From Actinoplanes sandaracinus (GTDB lineage Bacteria; Actinomycetota; Actinomycetes; Mycobacteriales; Micromonosporaceae), in the NCBI RefSeq assembly GCF_030009775.1, contig NZ_JASCTH010000020.1:141071-205070 (forward strand): a stretch of DNA of 64,000 bases, written 5' to 3'. The notes beneath the pieces are model-generated. The model did not search any database, had not been told where the DNA came from, and saw nothing but the letters and a program-made list of their open reading frames with translations. A program made the position numbers and the translations under genes. Within the stretch, counting starts at the first letter, position 1. Each line of letters starts with the position of its first letter. Shown here in pieces: positions 1-8,771 of the stretch.

Positions 1-2
1 GC

Positions 3-695
3 GGCGACGGCGGGCTCTCCGGGGACGAGGTGCCGGGGTGCACCTACCACGGCATCGAACGGTACTTCCGGACCGCGTACGTCAACCAGCTCGCCCAGGT
101 CTGGTTCCCGGCCGTCCCCGGGCTGGTCGCGAAGCTCGCCGCCGGCGCCCGGGTCGCCGACGTGGGCTGCGGGCACGGCTTCGCCGACCTGCTGATCGGG
201 CGCACCTGGCCGGCGTCGTCGGTCGCCGGGTTCGACCTGCACGAGCCGTCGATCGCCACCGCCCGGGCCCGTGCCATCGAGGCGGGCAGCCCGGCGAACG
301 TCTCCTTCCATGTCGCCGACTCGGCCTCGGTCGGCGGGCACGGCCCGTTCGACGTGGTGGTCTACTTCGACGCGCTGCACGACCTCGGCGACCCGGCGGC
401 GGCGCTGAAGGCGGCCTATGACGCGCTCACCCCGGGTGGTGTGGTGGTCGCGGTGGAGCCGTGGTCGGCCGACGACTGGACCGCCACGATCGGCATGCCG
501 ATCACCCGCATCGGGTACGCGTCGTCGACCGCTCTCTGCACGCCGGGTTCGCTGGCCCAGCCCGGCGCGTACGGGCTGGGCACGCTGGGCGGCCCGGCCG
601 CGCGCCTGCGGCTGCTCGCGGAGGCCGGATTCGCGAACCCGGTCCTGGCCGCCGACACCGGGTTCAACCTGGTGGTCGCCGCGACGAAAGCCTGA
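3..695 (+). CDS. Class I SAM-dependent methyltransferase (5' end outside window)
   Basis: The reading frame is already open at the window edge, so this is the C-terminal part of a longer protein. A GTG at 30 is possible but lacks a ribosome site, and coding character continues upstream of it. The SAM-binding glycine motif ADVGCGHG lies about 40 residues after that GTG, followed by the acidic strand-2 residue in FDLHEP and a typical post-motif DVVVYFDALHDLGDP. The beta-5 to beta-7 region follows to the stop. The fold is a Rossmann class I methyltransferase. The layout resembles transcriptional-regulator-like methyltransferases that have an N-terminal winged helix, but that part is not visible. 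The substrate cannot be told. It converges on the VanW gene. Confidence 0.8.
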   Translation, partial: GDGGLSGDEVPGCTYHGIERYFRTAYVNQLAQVWFPAVPGLVAKLAAGARVADVGCGHGFADLLIGRTWPASSVAGFDLHEPSIATARARAIEAGSPANVSFHVADSASVGGHGPFDVVVYFDALHDLGDPAAALKAAYDALTPGGVVVAVEPWSADDWTATIGMPITRIGYASSTALCTPGSLAQPGAYGLGTLGGPAARLRLLAEAGFANPVLAADTGFNLVVAATKA

Positions 696-696
696 T

Positions 697-715
697 CCGC
701 CCCGCGCGCGGGCGG
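697..715. terminator. GC hairpin between convergent genes
   Basis: CCGCCC and GGGCGG arms enclose a short GC loop directly after the methyltransferase stop and just before the 3' end of the opposite VanW gene. There is no T-tract, which is usual for high-GC actinomycetes. It could serve both genes. Confidence 0.4.
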
Positions 716-723
716 CCGGGACT

Positions 724-2508
724 CTATGCGGCCGGGGCCTCGCCGCAGATGAAGCGCGGCTCCGGGTCGTACTTCCAGGTGAACTTCTCCCGCTTGACGA
801 CCTTGCCGCCGGAGTGGAACAGCCGGAACGCGTCCTGGGTGAAGCCGATCAGGCCGCCGGTGGCGATGCATTTCGGCCCGGCCGGCTTGGTGATCGTCGG
901 CGGTGAGGTGATGTTGCGCCGCGCGCTCCACTCGGTGGTCACCTTGTCCCACACCTTGGTGCTCCACATCGACACGGTGATCGAGTTGCTGGTGTACGCC
1001 GTGTCGATGAGGACACCGTGCGGGCTGTCGTTCTTGAACTTGAAGTCCAGGTCGGGCCAGAAGATCGTGGACTCGATCACCGCCGGATAGCGGTCGAAGT
1101 AGTACGAGTGCGGTTTGTGCTCGACGTCCTGCAGGCCGGCGTAGTAGCTGGCGTTGAACAGGGTCGTGGTGAACTGCGAGACGCCTCCGCCGACGCCCGG
1201 CTGGAGGTTTCCACCGACGATCACCGGGGCGTCCTTGTAGCCCTGGGCGTAGCCGCGCTCGCCGGTGTGCTTGTTCAGCGAGAACGTCTTGCCGGGCAGC
1301 ACCAGCGCGCCGCGCACCTGCTTGGCCGCCGTCACGATGTTCTGGCTGCGCGGCGACGACAGCCCGCCGGTGAACTTGGTGGTGAAGGTCGACACCTTCT
1401 CCTTGACCCCGAGCTTCTCCAGCTCGGCGGCGCCGATGGCGGGCGCGGTGGTGGTCAGGGTGGCCGCGACCGTCCGGCTGTCGCCGCTCTGCGCGGCGGT
1501 CAGCAGTTGCGGCGCGAGCCCGGCCAGGTCGAGTCCCGTCCCGGCGGCGCCCTCGATGATCTTCGGTTTGCCGCCGGCGAAGGTGAACGACGCGTCCTTC
1601 GCGGGCGCCTCGATCTCGGCGAGTCGTGGGGCGACCGCGGCGCGCAGCTTCTTCGGGTCGATCCGCGGCTCGATCAGCCCGGCCTTGTCCGCGGTCAGCA
1701 CCAGGCTCTTCGCGATCGCGGCCGGCGGGACGGTCAGCGTGCCCTTCTCCGAGGTGATCGTCAGCGGGGCGGCCACCGCCGGGCGGGCGACCGTCTCGAC
1801 CAGGCGGTCGACCTGTTCCGCGGTGGTCGTCGCGCGCGACTCGACGAGCGGGACGGTCACCGGTTTCCCGGACAGCCAGCCGGCCTTCACCGCCTCGGCG
1901 GAGCTTCGCGGGTCGAGGCCGCGGCCCGGCTCCGGATGGACCGCCTTCGGGGTGAGGCCGGTGAAGACGACCGCGGGGGGTTTCATCGCGGTGCCGACCT
2001 CGCCGACGCCCTTGCGCAGGGCGGCGTCGAGCAGGTCGGCGTCGACGGCGACGACCGGGGCGACCGCCCGGGAGCCGAACAGGGCGGGCCGGCCCTCCGC
2101 CGCGGCGTCGACGGTGGCGTCCACGTCGACGACCAGGCCGACGTCGGCCGGGCGGAGTTTCGTGCCCTTGCCCTCGACCTGTACCTCGACGTCGGCGGTC
2201 ACGGAGGGGGAGGCGGCGAGGTGGGCGCGCAGCGCGGCGGAGGCCTCGGACCGGGTCAGCCCGCCGAGGTCCACGCCGAGCACGGTGACTCCGCGGGGGA
2301 CATCACCTTTCAGGGCCCAGGTGACCGCGGTGCCGGCGCCGGCGGCCAGCACCAGCACGGTGAGGCCGGCGATCACCAGCCGGCGGCGGCTGCGCCGGAC
2401 GGGAGGCGGGGGCGGGGACTCCACGAGCGGAACCTCGACGTCGTCGTGCGTGGGCGAGGCCTGCTGCGGCAACCGCACGGTCGGTTGGCGGTCACTGGCA
2501 GTGGTCAC
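724..2508 (-). CDS. VanW family protein with peptidoglycan-binding-like domain
   Basis: This 594-residue protein has a proline-rich cytoplasmic N-terminus, a basic patch and one membrane segment (about residues 44-66). The rest is therefore expected outside the cell. After the segment, GVTVLGVDLGGLT is the usual opening of the putative peptidoglycan-binding domain (PG_binding_4 type), which appears to occur twice (about 70-240 and 240-360). The VanW domain follows, with the conserved stretch FSLNKHTGERGYAQGYKDAP and a GGGVSQ motif. VanW proteins are associated with the cell wall, but their reaction is not established. The start is GTG at 2508, seven bases after GGAAGG. It is transcribed in the same direction as the downstream-numbered hybrid kinase but 107 bp away. 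Confidence 0.85.
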   Translation of the reverse strand: MTTASDRQPTVRLPQQASPTHDDVEVPLVESPPPPPVRRSRRRLVIAGLTVLVLAAGAGTAVTWALKGDVPRGVTVLGVDLGGLTRSEASAALRAHLAASPSVTADVEVQVEGKGTKLRPADVGLVVDVDATVDAAAEGRPALFGSRAVAPVVAVDADLLDAALRKGVGEVGTAMKPPAVVFTGLTPKAVHPEPGRGLDPRSSAEAVKAGWLSGKPVTVPLVESRATTTAEQVDRLVETVARPAVAAPLTITSEKGTLTVPPAAIAKSLVLTADKAGLIEPRIDPKKLRAAVAPRLAEIEAPAKDASFTFAGGKPKIIEGAAGTGLDLAGLAPQLLTAAQSGDSRTVAATLTTTAPAIGAAELEKLGVKEKVSTFTTKFTGGLSSPRSQNIVTAAKQVRGALVLPGKTFSLNKHTGERGYAQGYKDAPVIVGGNLQPGVGGGVSQFTTTLFNASYYAGLQDVEHKPHSYYFDRYPAVIESTIFWPDLDFKFKNDSPHGVLIDTAYTSNSITVSMWSTKVWDKVTTEWSARRNITSPPTITKPAGPKCIATGGLIGFTQDAFRLFHSGGKVVKREKFTWKYDPEPRFICGEAPAA

Positions 2509-2615
2509 CGGTCATCCTTCCGGAATCGGCGCGCGGTACGTCCTGGGGGATGGACTACTGATCACGCCGCGGGCGTCGAATGTTAGTCGACGACGACGCC
2601 CGATGACCCGGCCCC

Positions 2616-4637
2616 TCAGACCCGCTGGCCGGTGCCGAGGGCGGTTCGTACGGTGTCCACCAGCCTGTCCCGATCGAACGGCTTGGCCAGGATGGTGGAG
2701 CCCGGCTCCAGGTTGTTGCCGTGCTCGTCGAAGAGCGACTCGGCGAACCCGGAGACGAACACCACACACAGGTCGGGCCGGCGCCCGGACGCGATCCGGG
2801 CCAGCTGGCGTCCGTCCATGCCGGGCATCACCACATCGGTGACCAGGGCGGCCACCTCGCCGCCGTGCCGTTCCAGCAGCCGCAGCGCCTCGGCCGCGTC
2901 GGGCGCGGTGAGCACCCGGTATCCGGCGCCGCTGAGGATCCGGGCGGTCACCTGGAGCACCGCCTCCTCGTCGTCGACCAGCAGCAGGGTCTCCCCGCCG
3001 GCCGAGTGCCGCTCCGGGGCCTTCGGCGGGGCCGGGGCCGGGGGCGCGCTGTCGGCGATGGCCGGCAGGGTGAAGTTCGCGGTGGTGCCCTGTCCCTCAC
3101 GGGAGGTGAGGGTGAGCTGGCCGCCGGCCTGGCTGACGATGCCGTGCGCGGTGGAGAGCCCGAGCCCGACCGTGCCGGTGGTGGACTTGGTGCTGAAGAA
3201 CGGGTCGAAGGCCCGGTCCAGCACGTCCTGCGGCATGCCGGCGCCGACGTCGTGGACGCCGACCACGACCCGGCCGTCCTCCACCGACGTGCGGATCGTG
3301 ACGGTGCCGCCCTCCGGCATCGCCTCCCCGCTGTTGCGGACGAGGTTGTGCAGCGCCCGGGCGAGCTGGGACGGGTCGGCCTTCACCTTCGGCAGGCCGG
3401 GGGCGAGGTCCAGGACCAGCTCGCTGCCCCGGCCGACGGCGGAGGCCAGCGAGCCGGCGCAGTCGCGCAGCAGCGCGTTCATGTCGACCTCGGCGGGCTG
3501 GTTGACCTCGCGGCGACCGAAGGCGAGCAGCTGCTGGGTCAGTGTCTGCGCGCGCTGGCCGCCCTTGATCACCTGGGCGAGGTCGCCGAGCAGCGCCTCC
3601 GCGACCTCCGCCGGGATGGTGCCGTCATCGCGGCCGTCGGTGATCGATTCCATGGCGAGATTCGTGTATCCGAGGATCGCGCCGAGGATGTTGTTGAAGT
3701 CGTGCGCGGTCCCGCCGGCCATCCGGCGCAGGCTGTCCATGCGCTCGGCGTCGCTGCGCCGGGCCTCGTCCTGCCGGAGCTCGGTCTCCTCGCGTAGTCG
3801 TTCCTCGGCCAGGGTCACGTCGGTCACGTCGTCGACCATGAGCACGCCGCCGGTCAGCCCGTCGTCCTCGTCGTGGGTCTGCCGCAGGTGCACCCGCAGC
3901 GACCGGACGGAGCCGTCGGACCGGGTGACCCGGTGGGTGAAGCGCAGTTCGGTGTCGTCGCCGGCGCCGTGCAGCAGCGCGAGCGCGGGTTCCTGGGCGG
4001 ACCGCTCCAGACAGGCGAGCCAGCCGTGCCCGACGAGCTGGTCCATGGGCAGCCGGGTGATCTCGGCGAGACGCTCGTTGACGTAGTCGGCGACGCCGTG
4101 CCGGTCGATGATCCCGATCCCGACCGGCGAGGCGACGGCCATCGCCTCGAACCGGCGCTCGGTGTCGTGCAGGGCGCGGACCTTCTCGATCAGCTTGGCG
4201 TTGACCGCGTGCAGGTGCGCCTGGGCGAAGTCGTCGTCCGGGGTGATGCCGACGTCGATCGGGCCGCTCGCCAGCGCGGTGTCGATCGCGTCGAGCAGGG
4301 CGTCCGGGTCCTGTGAGCGCAGCACCACCTGGCTCACACCGCACGCCTCGGCGATCGGCCGGGTCTCCGGTTCCAGGTAGTTGGCGGTGTAGAAGATCAC
4401 CGGAGCCTGGGCGGCCTCGCGGTCCGGATCGGCGCGCAGCCGGTGGACCAGTTCCAGGCCGTCGATGCCGGGCATCAGGACGTCCGAGACCACCACGTCG
4501 GGGTGGTGGGTGTGAGCGAGCCGGAGCGCGTCGGCCCCGTCGTGCGCCTCGATGACCTCGTGACCCCGGAAGCCGAGCAGCATGCGCACGATCTCCCGGT
4601 TGGCGGCCACGTCGTCAACGACCATCACTGTCGCCAC
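2616..4637 (-). CDS. Hybrid sensor histidine kinase, REC-PAS-HisKA-HATPase-REC
   Basis: This soluble 673-residue kinase shows five modules in order. An N-terminal receiver has its phospho-acceptor at Asp52 (SDVLMPG). A PAS domain lies at about 160-285. A dimerisation helix has H312 in GTAHDFNNIL, the NtrB-like form. An HATPase follows, with GAGMP and GLGLSTAHGIV. The C-terminal receiver has Asp601 (TDVVMPGMDG). The start is the GTG at 4637, which has AAGGGAG seven bases upstream and leads directly into the receiver's acidic pocket; an upstream in-frame extension is unlikely to be coding. No membrane segment is present, so the signal is cytosolic or comes through the N-terminal receiver. It is divergent from the second hybrid kinase across a 116-bp AT-richer promoter region. 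Confidence 0.9.
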   Translation of the reverse strand: MATVMVVDDVAANREIVRMLLGFRGHEVIEAHDGADALRLAHTHHPDVVVSDVLMPGIDGLELVHRLRADPDREAAQAPVIFYTANYLEPETRPIAEACGVSQVVLRSQDPDALLDAIDTALASGPIDVGITPDDDFAQAHLHAVNAKLIEKVRALHDTERRFEAMAVASPVGIGIIDRHGVADYVNERLAEITRLPMDQLVGHGWLACLERSAQEPALALLHGAGDDTELRFTHRVTRSDGSVRSLRVHLRQTHDEDDGLTGGVLMVDDVTDVTLAEERLREETELRQDEARRSDAERMDSLRRMAGGTAHDFNNILGAILGYTNLAMESITDGRDDGTIPAEVAEALLGDLAQVIKGGQRAQTLTQQLLAFGRREVNQPAEVDMNALLRDCAGSLASAVGRGSELVLDLAPGLPKVKADPSQLARALHNLVRNSGEAMPEGGTVTIRTSVEDGRVVVGVHDVGAGMPQDVLDRAFDPFFSTKSTTGTVGLGLSTAHGIVSQAGGQLTLTSREGQGTTANFTLPAIADSAPPAPAPPKAPERHSAGGETLLLVDDEEAVLQVTARILSGAGYRVLTAPDAAEALRLLERHGGEVAALVTDVVMPGMDGRQLARIASGRRPDLCVVFVSGFAESLFDEHGNNLEPGSTILAKPFDRDRLVDTVRTALGTGQRV

Positions 4638-4753
4638 GGGTGGCTCCCTTCGCGGCGAGGTTGGTGGTGCTATGTCCGTAATAAAGCTAAAGCAGATAAA
4701 GGTCACATGTACGTTGATGCTGAATCGGATTCGGATCTGCGAAAGGACGGACC
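4638..4753. promoter_or_regulatory. Divergent promoter region of the two hybrid kinases
   Basis: These 116 bp are clearly less GC-rich than their surroundings. On the minus strand there is a run of near-repeats (CTTTATCTG, CTTTAG, CTTTATTA, about 4680-4705). On the plus side TCGGAT is repeated in GAATCGGATTCGGATC. Both kinases must be transcribed from here. No specific hexamers can be assigned with confidence. Confidence 0.45.
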
Positions 4754-7564
4754 GTGCTGGTCAGGGCGGTGTCGCTGCTGTTCGGGGTGATCGCCGGCGT
4801 CGCCGTGGTGCTGGTGTCCCGCCGGGCGCAGCGGGCGACGGCCGAGGCCGGCCGGCGTTCGTCGGCTCTGGAGAACGCCCGCCTCGCCGCCATCGTGGAG
4901 GCCTCCCAGGACGCGATCATCAGCAAGGCCGCCGACGGCACGGTCCGGACCTGGAATCCGGGTGCCGAGCGTCTCTACGGATACACCGCCGAGGAGATGA
5001 TCGGCAGCGACGTCACCCGGCTGTTGCCGCCCGACCGGCTCGGCGAGGAGCGTGAGCTGCTCGCCCGGGTGCGCAGCGGCCAGGCCCTCACCCGGTACGA
5101 GACCCGCCGCAAACGCAAGGACGGCACCATCATCGAGGTGTCGCTGAGCATGGCGCCGATGCGTGGCGCCGACGATACCGTGATCGGCCTGTCCACCGTC
5201 GCGCACGACATCACCGACCGGGTCCGGGCCGATCAGCGCCGCCGGGCGGAGCGCGAACAGCTCCAAATGATCATGCAGGCGGCCAGCGACCCGTTCTTCA
5301 CCATGGACGACTCCGGCGTGATCACCGAGTGGAACCGGCAGGCTGAGCACGTCTTCGGCTGGCCACGTGCGGAGATCCTCGGCCGTACCGTGACCGGTAC
5401 CCTCCTTCCGGCGGTGTATGACGAAGCGCTGCGGCGGCTGCTCCACGGCCGGCTGGGATGGCTGCTGGACCGGCCCACCGAGATGATCGCGATCCACCGG
5501 GACGGCCGCCGGATCCCGGTCGAGCTCACCATGTGGTGCATCCGGCACGGCGGCGGCGCGCACTTCCACGGCTTCGTCCGGGACATCACCGCCCGTCTGG
5601 AGACCGAGCAGGCCCTGGCCGAGGCCCGCGACCAGGCGATCGAGACGACCCGGCTGAAGTCGCAGTTCCTCGCCTCGATGAGCCACGAGATCCGGACCCC
5701 GATGAACGGCGTGATCGGCCTGACCGGCCTGCTGCTCGGCACGGACCTGGACGACCGCCAGCGCCGCTACGCCGAGGGCATCGGCGCGGCCGGGTCCGCG
5801 CTGCTCTCGGTGATCAACGACATCCTCGACTTCTCCAAACTGGAGGCCGGCAAGGTGCTCCTGGAGGAGGTGAACTTCCAGGTCTGCCGGCTGATCGACG
5901 ATGTGGTGGCGCTGGTCGCCCCGCCGGGCACCAACGAGGCGCTGGAGGTCACCGGCAGATGTGACCCCGGGCTGCCCGCCACCGTCTGCGGCGACCCGGC
6001 CAAGCTGCGCCAGGTGCTGCTCAACCTGGCCGGCAACGCGGTCAAGTTCACCCCGGACGGGCGGGTCACCGTGACCGCCGTCCCGGACCCCGGGCACACC
6101 TGTGGATCGGACGCGGTGCCGATCCGGTTCGAGGTGCAGGACACCGGCATCGGCATCGACCGGCGCCAGCAGGAGGATCTCTTCGAGGCGTTCACCCAGG
6201 CCGACGCGGGCACCACCCGGCGGTTCGGCGGCACCGGGCTGGGCCTGGCCATCAGCCGTGACCTCGTCGAGTTGATGGGCGGGCGGATCGGGGTGCGCAG
6301 CGTGCCGGGACAGGGCAGCACGTTCTGGTTCACGGTCACGCTGCGCACCGCCCGGGAGGACCGGGACCTCTTCGACCGGCATCTGCTCGACGGTCTGCGG
6401 GTGCTCGTCGTGGACCGGGACGAGACCGACCGCACCGTCCTCGCCGAACAGCTCAGCGCCTGGTCGATGGACGCGGTCGGGGTGGCCGACACGGTCGGCG
6501 CGGTCGCCGTGATGCGGGACGCGGCCGCCGCCGGCCGGCCGATCGACCTGCTCATCGTCGACCTGCGCACCGCGTCGCCGGACACCCAGGCGATCATTCC
6601 GCCCGGCTGTCCGGCGCCGAAGACCATCCTCCTCGCCGAGGACTCCCGCCACCTGCCCGGCGAACCCGACCCCGAGCGGGTGTCGGCCGCCTTCGCCAAG
6701 CCGCTGCGGCAGTCCCAGCTCTACGACGCCCTGATCGGGGTGCTCGGCGATCCGGGCGGCGACCGGGCGGCCGCCGCCACCTCGGAGAAGCCGCTGGGCC
6801 GTGGACACCTGCTGGTGGTGGAGGACAACGACATCAACCGCATGGTCGCGCTCGGCATCCTGGCGAACCTCGGCTACAGCGCCGACGTGGCGGTCAACGG
6901 CCGGGAGGCGGTCGAGTCCGCCGCCCGCCGGGACTACCAGGCGATCTTCATGGACTGTCTGATGCCGGAGATGGACGGTTACGCGGCCACCGCCGAGATC
7001 CGCCGCCGCGAGCCGGCCGGGCGGCACGTGCCGATCATCGCGCTGACCGCCAGCGCCCTCGCCGAGGACCGGGCCCGTTGCCTGGCCGCAGGCATGGACG
7101 AGCACATCGCCAAGCCGCTCATCCCGGCCGACGTGGCCCGGGTGCTGGAGCGCTGGATCGCGGTCCCGCCGCCCGAGCTCGCCGTGGTGGTGAAGGAGAT
7201 GGAGCGGCGCCTGGACCAGTTGCGCGGCCCCGACCCGGCGGCCACCGCGAGCGCCCTGGCGGGGCTGCTCGGCACCCTGTCGGGGAAGATCCCGGAGCAC
7301 CTCGACCGGATGCAGCAGGCCCTCGCCTTCTCCGACGCCGACCTGCTGCGCTCCGAGTCGCACCAGCTCATGGGTGTGCTGGCGAACCTGGGGGCGGGCG
7401 CGGCGACGGCTGCCTGCGGGCGGATCGAGGCCGACGCACGCGCCGGCGACCTGGACGCCGCCGTGGCGGCCTACACCACCGCCCGCCCACTGATCATGAT
7501 GGCCCGGGACGCGGCGGATCAGATCCGCCGCACCCCGGTGGGAGCGGACGTGGTCTCGTCGTAG
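4754..7564 (+). CDS. Hybrid sensor histidine kinase, PAS-PAS-HisKA-HATPase-REC-REC-Hpt
   Basis: This 936-residue protein begins with a single hydrophobic segment (about residues 5-22) followed by a coiled linker. Two PAS domains come next (about 42-150 and 165-290). The HisKA domain has H311 in SMSHEIRTPMNG, and the HATPase has N, G1 and G2 boxes including GTGLGLAIS. A first receiver (about 553-660) is degenerate: it has LIVDLRT where the phospho-acceptor loop should be. The second receiver is intact (EDNDIN, Asp734 in MDCLMPEMDG). A C-terminal Hpt domain carries H870 in SESHQLMG. This is a full BarA-like phosphorelay in one chain. The start is GTG at 4754 after GAAAGGA. The output partner is not encoded nearby, unless it is the receiver of the divergent kinase. 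Confidence 0.92.
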   Translation: MLVRAVSLLFGVIAGVAVVLVSRRAQRATAEAGRRSSALENARLAAIVEASQDAIISKAADGTVRTWNPGAERLYGYTAEEMIGSDVTRLLPPDRLGEERELLARVRSGQALTRYETRRKRKDGTIIEVSLSMAPMRGADDTVIGLSTVAHDITDRVRADQRRRAEREQLQMIMQAASDPFFTMDDSGVITEWNRQAEHVFGWPRAEILGRTVTGTLLPAVYDEALRRLLHGRLGWLLDRPTEMIAIHRDGRRIPVELTMWCIRHGGGAHFHGFVRDITARLETEQALAEARDQAIETTRLKSQFLASMSHEIRTPMNGVIGLTGLLLGTDLDDRQRRYAEGIGAAGSALLSVINDILDFSKLEAGKVLLEEVNFQVCRLIDDVVALVAPPGTNEALEVTGRCDPGLPATVCGDPAKLRQVLLNLAGNAVKFTPDGRVTVTAVPDPGHTCGSDAVPIRFEVQDTGIGIDRRQQEDLFEAFTQADAGTTRRFGGTGLGLAISRDLVELMGGRIGVRSVPGQGSTFWFTVTLRTAREDRDLFDRHLLDGLRVLVVDRDETDRTVLAEQLSAWSMDAVGVADTVGAVAVMRDAAAAGRPIDLLIVDLRTASPDTQAIIPPGCPAPKTILLAEDSRHLPGEPDPERVSAAFAKPLRQSQLYDALIGVLGDPGGDRAAAATSEKPLGRGHLLVVEDNDINRMVALGILANLGYSADVAVNGREAVESAARRDYQAIFMDCLMPEMDGYAATAEIRRREPAGRHVPIIALTASALAEDRARCLAAGMDEHIAKPLIPADVARVLERWIAVPPPELAVVVKEMERRLDQLRGPDPAATASALAGLLGTLSGKIPEHLDRMQQALAFSDADLLRSESHQLMGVLANLGAGAATAACGRIEADARAGDLDAAVAAYTTARPLIMMARDAADQIRRTPVGADVVSS

Positions 7565-7583
7565 CGCCGGCCGCCGGCGCTGT

Positions 7584-8555
7584 TCACGTGGTGACGCGGT
7601 CCTTGCGGTCGGCACGGAGGCTGGTCGCGGTAACGGTGACCAGAGTGGCCGCGATGACCGCCAGCGACGCGTCGGTGGGGATGTCCGGCACGCTCTCCCA
7701 CACGCTGTGCGCCCAGTGCAGCACCAGCTTCACGCCGATGAACGCCAGGATCACGGCGAGGCCGTGGTTGAGATGACGCAACCGGTCGAGCACGTTGTGC
7801 AGCACGAAGTACAGGGCCCGCAGACCCAGCAGGGCGAACGCGTTCGTCGCGAACACCAGGTACGGGTCCTCGGTCACCCCGTAGACGGCCGGCACCGAGT
7901 CGACCGCGAACACCACGTCGGTCATGAACACCGCGACCACGACCAGCGCGAGCGGGGTCAGCGCGCGACGGCCGTCCCGCACCACCGACAGCCTCCCGCC
8001 GTGATACTCCCCGGTCACCGGCATCAGCCGCCGCATCAGCCGGACACTGCGCATCCGGTCGACGTCGACGCGGTACTCCTCGGCCCGCATCGCCTCCCGC
8101 AGCACCTTCCCCGCGGTCAGCAGCAACACCGCCCCGAACAACAGGAACGCCCACGTGCCGCTGTGCAGGACCGCCGCCCCGGCGGCGATGAAGATCGCCC
8201 GCAGGACCAGGGCGCCGGCGATGCCGTAGAGCAGCACCCGTTGTGCCAGTCGCGGCGGCACCGCGAACGCGGCCAGCAACAGCATGAAGACGAACAGGTT
8301 GTCGACCGACAGCGCCTTCTCCACCACGTACCCGGTGTAGAAGTCCATGGCGGGCCGGTGGCCGTACCGATGCCAGATCAGGGCCCCGAACGCGGCCGGA
8401 AGCGCCAGATAGAACAGTGACCAGCCGACCGCCTCGCGCATCGCCACGTCGTGCGGGCGGCGCGTGATAGCGAAGTCGGTGGCGAGCAGGACCAGCAGCA
8501 CAGCGACCGAAATCGCCCATAGCTGCGCGGACGCGATGGATGGCAGATCGAGCAC
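7584..8555 (-). CDS. TerC/Alx-family integral membrane protein
   Basis: About 323 residues with roughly eight membrane helices. The family signatures EKALSVDNLFVFMLL and DVVFAVDSVPAVYG carry the paired acidic residues proposed to bind metal. TerC/Alx proteins act in manganese export and in loading secreted proteins with metal. The start chosen is GTG at 8555, because GAGGGGG stands five bases upstream and the reading leads straight into the first helix. An ATG at 8579 would fall only five bases after the riboswitch closing stem and has no free ribosome site. Expression is probably controlled by the yybP-ykoY-type element just upstream. Confidence 0.88.
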   Translation of the reverse strand: MLDLPSIASAQLWAISVAVLLVLLATDFAITRRPHDVAMREAVGWSLFYLALPAAFGALIWHRYGHRPAMDFYTGYVVEKALSVDNLFVFMLLLAAFAVPPRLAQRVLLYGIAGALVLRAIFIAAGAAVLHSGTWAFLLFGAVLLLTAGKVLREAMRAEEYRVDVDRMRSVRLMRRLMPVTGEYHGGRLSVVRDGRRALTPLALVVVAVFMTDVVFAVDSVPAVYGVTEDPYLVFATNAFALLGLRALYFVLHNVLDRLRHLNHGLAVILAFIGVKLVLHWAHSVWESVPDIPTDASLAVIAATLVTVTATSLRADRKDRVTT

Positions 8556-8583
8556 GGAGCCCCCTCGGACACGAGTCATCGTC

Positions 8584-8696
8584 CGAGGTCTCCCTCACCC
8601 GCCGCAGGCTGACGAACCCCCGCCGGAGGGCGAACGCACGAGGGCACATCGGGTGCCCGTGGTGACCGCCACGTCCTCGCGGAGGTACTCCCCTCG
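8584..8696 (-). promoter_or_regulatory. yybP-ykoY-type (Mn2+) riboswitch upstream of the TerC gene
   Basis: Read on the minus strand, the element opens with CGAGGGGAGTA, the hallmark GGGGAGUA-type loop. It closes with GAGACCTCG, whose CCTCG pairs with the opening CGAGG to make P1. Between them are internal GC stems and the GTCAGCC...GGTGAGGGAGACC segment typical of actinobacterial members. This class senses Mn2+ and is often found before TerC or other metal-export genes. A small hairpin (GGACGA...TCGTGTCC) follows before the ribosome site of the gene. The assignment rests on motif recognition and P1 pairing, without a covariance-model score. Confidence 0.75.
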
Positions 8697-8771
8697 CCCG
8701 ACAGGATATGCAGCCCGCGCTCCCAGAGCCACCCGCGCTCCCCGGGGGCCATGGCCGGCGTCGCCGACGGC

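Noticed and set aside
4703..7615. Very long open frame antisense to the second hybrid kinase (970 codons)
   Set aside because: Rich in Arg, Gly, His and Val in the way expected of the complement of GC-rich coding DNA. The plus strand encodes a complete, motif-perfect kinase.
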